A stretch of 64,000 nt of DNA from Chryseobacterium ureilyticum (GCF_900156735.1 NZ_FTOL01000001.1:1116001-1180000), one strand, 5' to 3'. Counted from the stretch's first letter, positions 52,649 through 60,434 are shown. Program-made: numbers and translations. Notes: generated by a model from the sequence alone, not told the origin.

Positions 52649-54952
52649 TTATGCTGAATATTCCAAAGAAGCTTCTTTAGCTGCAGCTACCATTGCAATT
52701 AAAGCTTTTTCAGTTTCATCCCAATGTCTGGTTTTTAATCCACAATCAGGATTTACCCAAAGCTGATGAGCAGGAATTACATCCTGAGCCTTTTTCAGCA
52801 GCTCAATCATTTCTTCTTTAGACGGAACTCTTGGTGAATGAATATCATAAACACCAGGACCGATTTCATTTGGATATTTAAAGTCTGCAAAAGCATTCAA
52901 GAGCTCCATTTGTGAGCGGGAACATTCTATCGTGATAACATCAGCATCCATATCCGCAATATTTTTAATAATATCATTGAATTCAGAATAGCACATATGG
53001 GTATGGATCTGGGTTGCATCTTCTACTCCGCTGGCTGAGATTCTGAAAGCTTCCACAGCCCATTTCAGGTAGGTTTGCCAATCAGATTTTCTTAGAGGAA
53101 GACCTTCACGTATTGCCGGCTCATCAATCTGGATAATCCTGATTCCAGCTTTTTCAAGATCGTTTACTTCATCACGAATTGCCAGAGCAATCTGCTTACA
53201 GGTTTCAGAACGCGGCTGATCATCACGTACGAATGACCATTGTAAAATTGTGACAGGACCCGTTAACATTCCTTTTACCCATTGATTGGTTTGAGATTGC
53301 GCATATTGCGACCAATATACCGTCATTGGGTCAGGTCTGAAAACATCTCCAAAGATGATCGGTGGTTTCACACAACGGCTTCCGTAGCTTTGAACCCAGC
53401 CATTTTTAGTAAATGCAAATCCTTCCAATTGCTCTCCGAAATATTCCACCATATCATTACGTTCAAATTCCCCATGAACGAGAACGTCTATTCCTATTTC
53501 TTCCTGCCAGCGGATAGTTCTTTGGGTTTCTTCTTTTAATAAAGCATCATATTGTTCGGCTGTTAATTCTCCCTTCTTAAATTTTGCTCTCCAGTTTCTT
53601 ACTTCTGTAGTTTGAGGAAAAGACCCGATGGTAGTTGTGGGAAACAATGGTAATTGTAAGACTTTCTGTTGCTCCTCTCTACGGGTTGGGAATGTATTTT
53701 TCCTTTGTGAATCCTTTTCCGTTACTGCTGCTGATCTTTCTTTTACATTCTCATTGTGGATCAGTAAAGAAGTTTTTCTGGTTGAAATTGCTTTTTTATT
53801 TTCCTCAAAATCTGCAAGAAAAGTTGAGCTCTCTGCATTTGAAGCCAATTCTTTAAGGACTACAACCTCTTTCACTTTTTGCTTTGCAAAGGCTAACCAG
53901 TTTTTAATTTCAGGATCAATATTAGTTTCAAATTCTAAATCACATGGTGAATGAAGCAAAGACGAAGATGGGGCAATGAATATCCTTTCAGACCCTAGTT
54001 TTTCAAGAGCTTTTTTAATGAAAGATAAAGACTTTTCATAATCGTTTTTCCAGATATTTCTTCCGTCTACAACTCCAAGAGATAATCCCAGATTGTCAGG
54101 AATAGATTCAAGTACTTCTCCTAACTGTTCAGGGTTTCTTGCCAGATCAATATGTAAGACATCAGCAGGAAGTGAAACAGCAAGAGGTAAATTATTTTTT
54201 AACCCTTCAAAATACGTTGCGATAATGAACTTTAATTTAGGAAATTGCTTTCTAAGCTCTGAATAAACCTTGAGATATGCTTCTTTCGCGTCGTCTGCTA
54301 TGTCTAAAGCTAAAAAGGGTTCATCAAACTGAATCCATTCAGCGCCCTGAGCCTGAAGTTTTGATAGTATTTCAATGTAGACAGGAAGGATATTTGAAAC
54401 AAGATCCAATTTATCAAATCCTTCTTCCTTTTCCTTTCCTAAAAGTAAATAAGAAACAAGTCCGATAATCACAGGTTTAGCATTGATTCCAGCTTGTTTT
54501 GCACCTGCGAATTCATTGAAAATTTTATCTGAAGTAAGCTTAAACTGTTGATTTTTGTAGAATTCCGGAACGATATAATGATAATTAGTATCAAACCATT
54601 TCGTCATTTCCATAGCTGTAATATCCAATCCGTCTTTTTGATACCCCCTTGCCATTGCAAAATAAAGATCCAGTTCAGAATTGTTCTTTTTAAGGGCAAC
54701 TTCATGGTAACGTGAAGGAATGGCTCCAACAATTAAACTCATATCTAATACCTGATCATAATAAGAAAAATCATTGCAGGGAATCAGATCTATTCCTGCT
54801 TCTTTCTGGATATTCCAGTTTTGGCTACAGATATTTCTTCCTACTGTAAGAAGTTCCTCCAAAACAATTTTCCCTGCCCAATACTGTTCGCAGGCTTTTT
54901 TAAGCTCTCTTTTGCTACCAATACGCGGATAGCCCAGAATGTGTGTTTGCAT
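52649..54952 (-). CDS. metE: Cobalamin-independent methionine synthase
   Basis: The 767-residue enzyme transfers the methyl group of 5-methyltetrahydropteroyl-tri-L-glutamate to homocysteine in the last step of methionine synthesis. The N-terminal half begins HILGYPRIGSKRELKKACEQ. The catalytic C-terminal half shows TTTIGSFPQT, GEFERNDMVEYFGE, IQIDEPAIREGLP, and the zinc-binding IHTHMCYSEF (H652, C654) and PDCGLKTR (C737). Length is normal. A cobalamin riboswitch upstream would lower expression when B12 is present, implying a B12-dependent MetH elsewhere. It is a single gene. Confidence 0.96.
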   Translation of the reverse strand: MQTHILGYPRIGSKRELKKACEQYWAGKIVLEELLTVGRNICSQNWNIQKEAGIDLIPCNDFSYYDQVLDMSLIVGAIPSRYHEVALKKNNSELDLYFAMARGYQKDGLDITAMEMTKWFDTNYHYIVPEFYKNQQFKLTSDKIFNEFAGAKQAGINAKPVIIGLVSYLLLGKEKEEGFDKLDLVSNILPVYIEILSKLQAQGAEWIQFDEPFLALDIADDAKEAYLKVYSELRKQFPKLKFIIATYFEGLKNNLPLAVSLPADVLHIDLARNPEQLGEVLESIPDNLGLSLGVVDGRNIWKNDYEKSLSFIKKALEKLGSERIFIAPSSSLLHSPCDLEFETNIDPEIKNWLAFAKQKVKEVVVLKELASNAESSTFLADFEENKKAISTRKTSLLIHNENVKERSAAVTEKDSQRKNTFPTRREEQQKVLQLPLFPTTTIGSFPQTTEVRNWRAKFKKGELTAEQYDALLKEETQRTIRWQEEIGIDVLVHGEFERNDMVEYFGEQLEGFAFTKNGWVQSYGSRCVKPPIIFGDVFRPDPMTVYWSQYAQSQTNQWVKGMLTGPVTILQWSFVRDDQPRSETCKQIALAIRDEVNDLEKAGIRIIQIDEPAIREGLPLRKSDWQTYLKWAVEAFRISASGVEDATQIHTHMCYSEFNDIIKNIADMDADVITIECSRSQMELLNAFADFKYPNEIGPGVYDIHSPRVPSKEEMIELLKKAQDVIPAHQLWVNPDCGLKTRHWDETEKALIAMVAAAKEASLEYSA

Positions 54953-55136
54953 TTTTAATACTTTTAATTAAACTTATTGTTAAAAAAAGTCCTTTGAATG
55001 CTTCGTAATGTTTTGCAGGTATGAAATTTTGAATATAAATGATATAAATAACCAGCGATTCCATCTTATATGAAACTGCAGCACAATATATCATCTGTAT
55101 GACTCAAAGCTTCAGACCGCGAAAGCATTGTCAATT
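54953..55136 (-). other. Long leader between riboswitch and metE
   Basis: These 184 bases are transcribed between the riboswitch aptamer and the metE start. No gene is seen. No obvious terminator hairpin with a T run was found, so the riboswitch probably acts otherwise (for example on translation or through an unseen structure). Confidence 0.4.
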
Positions 55137-55296
55137 CAGTAAAGGCAGGTCTCCTGACTTGTAACAGCTTCCGTCATCCTTCCCGCTTTCACAGTGGATA
55201 TACAAGGACAGAAGCCTTTGGTATGTTACTTACAGTTGCGCGACAGCTCGTGATTTGCACACGATTCCCTATTAATTTACCTTAAGTAAAACCTTT
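55137..55296 (-). promoter_or_regulatory. Cobalamin riboswitch upstream of metE
   Basis: Read on the minus strand, the conserved elements come in order: AGGGAAT, GTGCAAATCACGAGCTGTC, GCGCAACTGTAA (the CGCAACTGT junction), the P7-P8 arm ending CCACTGTGAAAGCGGGAAGG, and the 3' B12-box-like AAGTCAGGAGACCTGCC. This is the classic AdoCbl/cobalamin aptamer arrangement. It controls metE, the B12-independent enzyme, in the expected orientation. The exact ends are approximate. Confidence 0.92.
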
Positions 55297-55448
55297 TCCG
55301 TTTGATGAAGATATGTAAAGAACTGTACTTTTATCAAATGATTATTTTGATAGAAGATTTTAATTTTGTGTAAAATTAGTAATACAGAATTTATTATCAA
55401 TTAATTGTTATTTATTAAGCAAATAAAGCTTTAATATTTATTTTTAAT

Positions 55449-55504
55449 AGAATATAATTCTGTAAATTTGACAAATTTTAAACGCTAAAAGAATAATATT
55501 CTGT
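55449..55504 (+). promoter_or_regulatory. Paired Lrp-type operators before the Lrp/AsnC gene
   Basis: Two near-identical 15-mers, AGAATATAATTCTGT (55449-55463) and AGAATAATATTCTGT (55490-55504), flank a perfect -7 box (TAAATTTG, 55463-55470). Shifted one base, they match the E. coli Lrp consensus YAGHAWATTWTDCTR at 14 and 13 of 15 positions. The second overlaps the GTG start. Confidence 0.55.
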
Positions 55505-55964
55505 GGAACAACTTGATGATAAAGATCTGAAGCTGCTTCGATTGCTTCAAAACAATGCAAAATTGACCGTAAAAGAGCTTGCGAAGGAAATTAACCTTTC
55601 TCCTTCCCCTGTTTTTGAAAGGGTGAAAAGACTTGAGCAGGAAGGCTACATTAAAAGTTATGCAGCTGTTTTGGATGCTGAAAAACTCAACCGTGGATTC
55701 ACTGTTTTCTGTCAGATTAAATTAAAAATTCATGACAGATCTGTAGGGTATGATTTTGTAAAAGAAATTCTGGAGATTGAAGAAGTTGCAGAATGTTATA
55801 ATATCTCCGGGGATTTTGATTTTCTGCTGAAAGTTCAGGTTAGGGATATGAAACACTATCAGGATTTTGTTTTTAATAAACTAGGCTCTGTAGATTCTAT
55901 TGGTAGCACTCACAGTACATTTGTAATGGCAGAAGTGAAAAATAATCATGGATTAACCATATAG
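55503..55964 (+). CDS. Lrp/AsnC family transcriptional regulator
   Basis: The 153-residue protein (GTG start) has an N-terminal helix-turn-helix (LDDKDLKLLRLLQNNAKLTV, then ELAKEINLSPSPVFERVKRL, about residues 24-43) and a C-terminal RAM/ligand domain (GDFDFLLKVQVRDMKHYQDF, about residues 100-119). Such regulators respond to amino acids, usually leucine, methionine or others, as octamers. The gene is divergent from metE and its riboswitch, so a link with amino-acid supply is plausible. Two Lrp-like palindromes at its own promoter suggest autoregulation. Confidence 0.9.
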   Translation: MEQLDDKDLKLLRLLQNNAKLTVKELAKEINLSPSPVFERVKRLEQEGYIKSYAAVLDAEKLNRGFTVFCQIKLKIHDRSVGYDFVKEILEIEEVAECYNISGDFDFLLKVQVRDMKHYQDFVFNKLGSVDSIGSTHSTFVMAEVKNNHGLTI

Positions 55965-55985
55965 TAAATAATTTTTTACATAATA

Positions 55986-56012
55986 AAACCGCTCTGAAAA
56001 GAGCGGTTATAC
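55986..56012. terminator. Terminator between Lrp and glycine-rich peptide genes
   Basis: The stem AACCGCTCT / AGAGCGGTT with a GAAA loop, between converging genes, followed by a T-rich stretch. Confidence 0.8.
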
Positions 56013-56038
56013 TTTTTTAAGTGCTTGTTCGTTTTATC

Positions 56039-56323
56039 TTAGCAAGTAGATCCACATTCAAGTAACTTGATGTGAATTACACCGTTGACAACGCACTGAG
56101 TTTGACATAATGCATTACCAACAATAGTACCTACACCGCCAACAACGCCACCAACAACACCGCCTACGCCTCCTACAGCTCCGCCGATAACTCCACCTAG
56201 GCCGCCAACAACGCCACCAATTACACCTCCAAGACCTCCTAATAATCCTCCGATTGGATCAAGTAGTCCGTCTCCTGAAATAGTTTTTAGTTTGTTTCTG
56301 TCTAGTTTTTTGAAATTTTTCAT
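56039..56323 (-). CDS. Glycine-rich bacteriocin-like precursor peptide
   Basis: The 94-residue peptide has a leader KKLDRNKLKTISGDG (residues 5-19) of the type K-x-L-x-R-x-x-L-K-x-I-x-G found in Chryseobacterium bacteriocin-like and RiPP-like precursors. The core contains four 11-residue Gly/Val/Ile/Leu repeats (residues 22-65, consensus GVIGGVVGGLG), a glycine-zipper pattern able to insert in membranes. The C-terminal 30 residues carry four Cys (C73, C77, C90, C94). A perfect -7 box (TATATTTG, 56360-56353) lies 30 bases upstream. No modification enzyme or exporter is adjacent. Activity as a bacteriocin is inference. Confidence 0.65.
   Translation of the reverse strand: MKNFKKLDRNKLKTISGDGLLDPIGGLLGGLGGVIGGVVGGLGGVIGGAVGGVGGVVGGVVGGVGTIVGNALCQTQCVVNGVIHIKLLECGSTC
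56129..56260 (-). repeat. Tandem 33-bp repeats coding the glycine zipper
   Basis: Four in-frame 33-base units encode DPIGGLLGGLG, GVIGGVVGGLG, GVIGGAVGGVG and GVVGGVVGGVG (residues 22-65). The first unit is the most diverged. Unit number could vary between strains by slippage. Confidence 0.7.
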
Positions 56324-56760
56324 GATTAAGATTTTATATGATTAATACTTCACAAATATATGACAAATAATTATATGTTCATATTGTTTCGAATAAAATA
56401 ATCAAACAATTTTACTATTTAATATTTCGTTAATATAATTGGTAATTTATGAAAATATCATTTTTTAATTATATTTGATTGATTTACTATTTGTTAATAA
56501 ATATATTTCCAATTATGAATTTTAGAGTTATTTTTTCAACAACAAGTGAAGTTTTTTTATCCTTAATATTTCAAGCTTTAAAAAGAAAATTTTTTAATCT
56601 TAAAAAGAGGAATTTTATCGTTTTTGGCGGCTTTAGATCTAGGATTTTGAATGAACTGAGCAATAAAAAGGTGGATTTCTTCTATTTTTATGGTAAAACA
56701 GGTTCCTAATCATTGAATAACGACCTCAAATTTCGTATTTTTGCCTACATACTTGTATCA
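56324..56760. other. Divergent region before S24-type regulator
   Basis: AT-rich region with the -7 box for the glycine-rich peptide near 56353-56360 and the promoter of the regulator at 56713-56743. A 76-codon ORF (56479-56709) is rich in Phe/Lys/Asn and has no recognisable features; it is not called. Confidence 0.5.
56713..56743 (+). promoter_or_regulatory. Promoter of the S24-type regulator, TTG-N20-TATTTTTG
   Basis: A -33 TTG (56713-56715) and a perfect TAnnTTTG box (56736-56743) are 20 bases apart. The transcript would start near 56749, which shows that the ATG at 56761, not the TTG at 56713, is the start codon. Confidence 0.6.
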
Positions 56761-57549
56761 ATGTCAATTTTTTCAAATAATATACGCTCCTTAAGAGCTA
56801 AGAGAAAGCTTTCTCAACAAAACGTAGCTGATGATCTGACGATCTCCCGAGTGAGATACTCCAAATATGAAAACGGGATTTCAGAACCACCTATAGAACT
56901 TCTGATTAGAATCGCCAAATATTTTCATGTAAGTATAGACCTTTTGTTGTCTGTAGATTTGCAGAAATATTCAACAGACGACATGCTTAAACTACCTGAT
57001 AACAGGATTGTTCTTCCGGTAGCAGTGGATGATCTGGGTAATGATACCATTGAAATTATTCCACAAAAAGCATCTATGGGGTATCTTGAAGGATATAGCG
57101 ATGTAGAATATATTGAAGGTCTTCAGCGAATTGCTCTACCCTTTTTAACTAATGGTAAATACAGAGCTTTCCCAGCTGACGGTGATTCGATGCCGCCTTT
57201 TAGAAATGGTTCTTATATTGTAGGAAAATATGTAGAGGGAATTGAGGAACTTAAGCCTGGAAAAACCTATGTTTTTATCACTCTTAATGATGGAATTACC
57301 TATAAGCGTTTTAAAGAAAATAAGGGAACTGCTATCTGTGTAAGTGCAGACAATTCTTTTTATGAACCTTATGATATTCCGTTTGAAGACATTGTAGAGA
57401 TCTGGCAGTATGCTTCTGGTATTTTCCCGGAGGATTTTGAACCTGGAGATTATGAAAGCTATAACTTTAAAGAAATGTTCCGTGAACTGAGACAGGATAT
57501 TAAAGAATTAGACAAGAAAGTTTCCGGTCGTCGTAAAAAATCATCATAA
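56761..57549 (+). CDS. XRE-S24 (LexA/CI-like) transcriptional regulator
   Basis: The protein is 262 residues from the ATG at 56761. It has a Cro/C1-type helix-turn-helix (IRSLRAKRKLSQQNVADDL, then RVRYSKYENGISEPP) and a C-terminal S24 peptidase-like domain (FPADGDSMPPFRNGSYIVGKYV, about residues 140-161, with the nucleophile-type Ser in GDSMPP). This layout resembles phage CI and LexA-like repressors, but no phage genes are near. It is divergent from the glycine-rich peptide gene and could regulate it. Confidence 0.85.
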   Translation: MSIFSNNIRSLRAKRKLSQQNVADDLTISRVRYSKYENGISEPPIELLIRIAKYFHVSIDLLLSVDLQKYSTDDMLKLPDNRIVLPVAVDDLGNDTIEIIPQKASMGYLEGYSDVEYIEGLQRIALPFLTNGKYRAFPADGDSMPPFRNGSYIVGKYVEGIEELKPGKTYVFITLNDGITYKRFKENKGTAICVSADNSFYEPYDIPFEDIVEIWQYASGIFPEDFEPGDYESYNFKEMFRELRQDIKELDKKVSGRRKKSS

Positions 57550-57671
57550 AGGTTTAGAATATATTTTTTCAATATAATAAACGGGCTCTTCAAAATTAAT
57601 TGAAGAGCCTGTTTTAAAACCAGTTAAAAATGTAAAATATGATATGAAAAATACTGTGTAAAAAATATATT

Positions 57672-58010
57672 TTAATGCTTGTGATTCTTAAAATTAATAA
57701 GATGTGCTGTGATTAATCCTGCAGCGCCTACATAGATTAAAGGAAGATGTACTTCGAAAATAAAATCTGCCATTACAGAAACTGCAATTAAAACAATAGA
57801 TCCCCAAAATAAAACATTCAGCCATGGATTTTTTACTTGTTTCGTAATTCTGAAAACAACTAAGGTTCCGATAATAAGAAAAGCAAGATCAATATATGGG
57901 TTGTGTGATATTCCTAAAGGAATAATCAGTAATAAAGGGAAAACAATACAGTGAATCAGACATAATACAGCAGCCGATATTCCTATTGCATCAAGAAGTT
58001 TTGATTTCAT
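57672..58010 (-). CDS. MerC domain membrane protein
   Basis: The 112-residue protein has four membrane helices. The MerC signature AVLCLIHCIVFPLLLIIPL (about residues 14-32) contains the Cys and His-Cys pair expected of metal-transporting MerC proteins. MerC was first known for mercury uptake, but stand-alone copies next to Fur/Zur-type regulators occur in Bacteroidota and may move another metal. It is divergent from the Fur-family gene, and two palindromes cover its promoter, suggesting metal-dependent repression. Confidence 0.82.
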   Translation of the reverse strand: MKSKLLDAIGISAAVLCLIHCIVFPLLLIIPLGISHNPYIDLAFLIIGTLVVFRITKQVKNPWLNVLFWGSIVLIAVSVMADFIFEVHLPLIYVGAAGLITAHLINFKNHKH

Positions 58011-58034
58011 ATGGATTAGGATTTAATTTTCTTG

Positions 58035-58051
58035 TTGTAACTTTGTTGCAA
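58035..58051. promoter_or_regulatory. Candidate Zur-like operator A between merC and Fur-family gene
   Basis: TTGTAA-CTTTG-TTGCAA is an imperfect palindrome with the same 5-base spacing as sites at 48.4 and 58.07 kb. It overlaps a perfect -7 box for the Fur-family gene (TAACTTTG, 58038-58045) and the -7 box for merC on the other strand (TACATTTG, 58056-58049). Confidence 0.6.
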
Positions 58052-58070
58052 ATGTAAATATAAAAATTAA

Positions 58071-58093
58071 ATAACGCAACTTTGTTGCATTAA
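58071..58093. promoter_or_regulatory. Candidate Zur-like operator B between merC and Fur-family gene
   Basis: ATAACGCAA-CTTTG-TTGCATTAA pairs at 7 of 9 positions and shares the TTGCATTAA arm with the TonB-receptor operator at 48.4 kb. It contains the -33 TTG of merC (58079-58077), 20 bases from its -7 box, and ends four bases before the start of the Fur-family gene. Confidence 0.6.
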
Positions 58094-58096
58094 AAA

Positions 58097-58486
58097 ATGA
58101 AGCAAGTCAGAAATACCCAAGCAAAAACTGAAATATTAAACCTCATTATGGATTCTGAGGTGGCTTTAAGTCATTCTGATATTCAAAAAAAATTAGGTGA
58201 TTTGTGTAATAGAGTTACGATTTATAGAGTTTTGGAAAGGCTTGAAAATGAAGGATCTATTCACAGGATTGTTAATGTGGATGGTGTTGTTAATTTTGCG
58301 AAATGCAGTGGTAAATGTAGTAATGAACAGCATTTTCACAATCATGTTCATTTTAATTGCAAAAAATGCAACTCTGTAACCTGTATTGAAAACGCTATCC
58401 CTGAAATCAGTTTGCCAGATAACTTTATTGCTGAGGAGTACAATTTTATTATCAGTGGAATTTGCCCGAAATGTAGTAATGCTTAG
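58097..58486 (+). CDS. Fur family transcriptional regulator, probably Zur-like
   Basis: The 129-residue protein has the Fur winged helix (SHSDIQKKLGDLCNRVTIYRVLERLENEGSIHRI, here about residues 24-57) and a dimerisation domain. The sensing motif is HFHNHVHFNCKKCNSVTCIE, with CKKC (C93 and C96) and the later CPKC (structural zinc). Zur and PerR/Fur are hard to tell apart from sequence. Divergent merC and palindromes shared with a His-motif TonB receptor favour Zur. Its own promoter is covered by operator A, so autoregulation is likely. Confidence 0.85.
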   Translation: MKQVRNTQAKTEILNLIMDSEVALSHSDIQKKLGDLCNRVTIYRVLERLENEGSIHRIVNVDGVVNFAKCSGKCSNEQHFHNHVHFNCKKCNSVTCIENAIPEISLPDNFIAEEYNFIISGICPKCSNA

Positions 58487-58509
58487 TATTTTATTGTAAA
58501 AATATAATT

Positions 58510-58549
58510 GCCACGAATGCACTAATAAAATAATCTGTGCATTCGTGGC
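58510..58549. repeat. Dispersed inverted repeat, GCCAC family (copy 5)
   Basis: Perfect 13-base arms (GCCACGAATGCAC and its complement) are separated by 14 bases, lying between converging genes. Confidence 0.65.
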
Positions 58550-58576
58550 AAAAAATAAAGTGAATAAGAATATCTT

Positions 58577-59059
58577 CTATAAAGGAGAGATATACACTTC
58601 TATTTTGGTTCCGTCATAATTGAAAGTACCATCAGAATTTTTTTTACCAAGTACCCATTTCATATCTACGGGTACAGACCATGTAGAACCTAATGTAAAT
58701 CCGTTAACAGATCTGATTTCGTTTCCGTTTCCTGTTGTAATCGCTGAATGAAACCATGTTTTGTCTATAAGTCTATAAAATCCAATGGCTTTTCCTTTGG
58801 GAATTGGAGAATATCCATTCCATTTTTCTCCTGCGGGATAGTTAAATTTGTTTAACCATTTTTGTCCTGAAGACCCTGCAAGTTCGTCCGGACTGATACT
58901 TGCACCCCGCATATACAAGGCATAAGCAACAACATCGTGGCAGACTCCAGTGTTGTATTTTGAAATGTTTTCTGCTCCTGAAAGAACGGCATGTGCAACC
59001 GGTGCTCTTTCAGATAGAGATAACTGAGCCTTCCTGGCTCCTTCTGGTGTTACTGACAT
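58577..59059 (-). CDS. Uncharacterised protein with Cys/His hydrolase-like motifs
   Basis: The 160-residue soluble protein has no signal peptide. The Cys at 40 lies at the start of a helix (YNTGVCHDVVAYALYMRG), and His 104 starts a strand (TWFHSAITTGNGNEIRSVNG). This order and spacing resembles NlpC/P60 or CHAP-type papain-fold hydrolases, which cut peptidoglycan peptides. The absence of a signal peptide would fit delivery by a T6SS, whose genes tssG, tssN and tssK are in this window, but no immunity gene or VgrG is adjacent. I do not recognise a named family. Confidence 0.45.
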   Translation of the reverse strand: MSVTPEGARKAQLSLSERAPVAHAVLSGAENISKYNTGVCHDVVAYALYMRGASISPDELAGSSGQKWLNKFNYPAGEKWNGYSPIPKGKAIGFYRLIDKTWFHSAITTGNGNEIRSVNGFTLGSTWSVPVDMKWVLGKKNSDGTFNYDGTKIEVYISPL

Positions 59060-59208
59060 ATTGATAATATTTTGTTTGGTGAATGGTAAAGATAGTCTTT
59101 TTAAAATAAATCGAAATTATACATTGAAAATGAGTTGTTTATAATGAGTATTTAAGTATTAAACTTAAAACTATTCCTCCAAGATTTGTAAAACCAGTCA
59201 GTTTAATT

Positions 59209-59712
59209 TTATATTTCTAATTGGAAAAGTCCCATTGTCGCATTGTGATAATGATTGGGAAGTCCTTCTGTATCGGTCATCTTTTTTTCGCCCAGATAAG
59301 AAAAACCACATTTTACATAATAATCGATCAGTCTTTGATTTCCTGCTGTGGTATCCATTCTTACATATAGTTTATGATTTTCCTTTGCAAATTTCCTTGC
59401 CCATTCTACAATCTGTTCTACAAATTTTTGCCCGCGGAAATTAGGATTAGTTGCAATTCTGTGAATGTAGATAGCCGGATCCGCACTTTTTTCACCCCAA
59501 ACCTGTAGATCTTCATAAGTAATGCTCCAGACACAAGCTACTTTTTCATCCACTACAATTTTAAAATGGCGGTTTTCTTCGATTTCTGTTTCTATCATAC
59601 TTCGCTCAAATTCGGGCCATTGTACTCCGGATACAGTTTTCTTAAAATCGGAAGCCATTTTATATAAACTAAGGACTGCTTCAATATCCTTTAAAGATGT
59701 GTTCACTATCAT
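59209..59712 (-). CDS. GNAT family N-acetyltransferase
   Basis: The 167-residue protein has the GNAT motif A in HRIATNPNFRGQKFVEQIVEWARKF (about residues 88-112, R-G-Q-K-F in place of the usual R-x-x-G-x-G/A) and the C-terminal motif IDYYVKCGFSYLGEKKM typical of the superfamily. The acceptor is unknown. It stands alone between two unrelated genes. Confidence 0.85.
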   Translation of the reverse strand: MIVNTSLKDIEAVLSLYKMASDFKKTVSGVQWPEFERSMIETEIEENRHFKIVVDEKVACVWSITYEDLQVWGEKSADPAIYIHRIATNPNFRGQKFVEQIVEWARKFAKENHKLYVRMDTTAGNQRLIDYYVKCGFSYLGEKKMTDTEGLPNHYHNATMGLFQLEI

Positions 59713-59871
59713 TATTCCTGTTATAATTACAAAAATACTGAAAAATGAGCAGGTAACTTTTCGTTATTGTTATTCAGAATGGGTATAAATACGGCTCTAT
59801 TGCTAATGTTACGTTGGGAAACGCAAATAAAAATACTAATTTTATCGCCCGATTAAAGATAAAGACACACT

Positions 59872-60369
59872 ATGCCGACTGATGCTTCTCACAAGCTGAT
59901 TCCGATGACTACCTTTGTGCTGGAATATTATGCCCACGAAGGATATGCAGATCTTCAAACATTAAGTTTGATGAATAATTATGCCAATTTTTTAAAACAG
60001 ACTTTAGTTCTTGGAATGTTTGTTCCTGTAGATTCGCAGGGAAATATACTGAAAGAGCCTAAGAATTATACATCATGGAAATCACTTGAACATAATGATG
60101 GTGAGAGAACTAATATGGCTGGTTTTGAAGAATATGGCGAATATCAGAAAGCAGAACGTAAGTGTTTGTTTGAAGGATTCAGAGTTGATTATAACGGATA
60201 TTCTAAGGTAAGAATTGTTGCCTCGTATGATCTATCTATCGAATTATCCTTTAATAAAAGCGATCTGTTACCTACAGGCTTCAATGATGTAGAATCACTG
60301 ACTGTTTTTGATGATATATTTTTAACTTCTAATGCTTTGAAGTTCATAGGAATAAAAGACAGAAAATAG
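59872..60369 (+). CDS. Uncharacterised soluble protein
   Basis: The 165-residue protein has no signal peptide or membrane helix and no motif I recognise. A second ATG at 59905 could be the real start. Features are an aromatic-rich N-terminal part (FVLEYYAHEGYADLQTLSL) and alternating hydrophobic strands later on. It is transcribed alone, convergent with the Cys-rich peptide gene. Confidence 0.5.
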   Translation: MPTDASHKLIPMTTFVLEYYAHEGYADLQTLSLMNNYANFLKQTLVLGMFVPVDSQGNILKEPKNYTSWKSLEHNDGERTNMAGFEEYGEYQKAERKCLFEGFRVDYNGYSKVRIVASYDLSIELSFNKSDLLPTGFNDVESLTVFDDIFLTSNALKFIGIKDRK

Positions 60370-60434
60370 ATTTTGTGCTATTGAAAACAATGTTTACTTA
60401 TTTCAAAAAATGAAATTATAGGCTTTAAGATAAA

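Noticed and set aside
53628..53954. 108-codon ORF antisense to metE
   Set aside because: Fully inside a conserved gene on the other strand, without recognisable features.
56129..56260. Regular repeats considered as a CRISPR array
   Set aside because: They are contiguous 33-bp coding repeats without spacers, in frame in a glycine-rich peptide.
56479..56709. 76-codon ORF upstream of the S24-type regulator
   Set aside because: Phe/Lys-rich, no motif, and it ends just before the regulator's promoter; expected by chance in AT-rich DNA.
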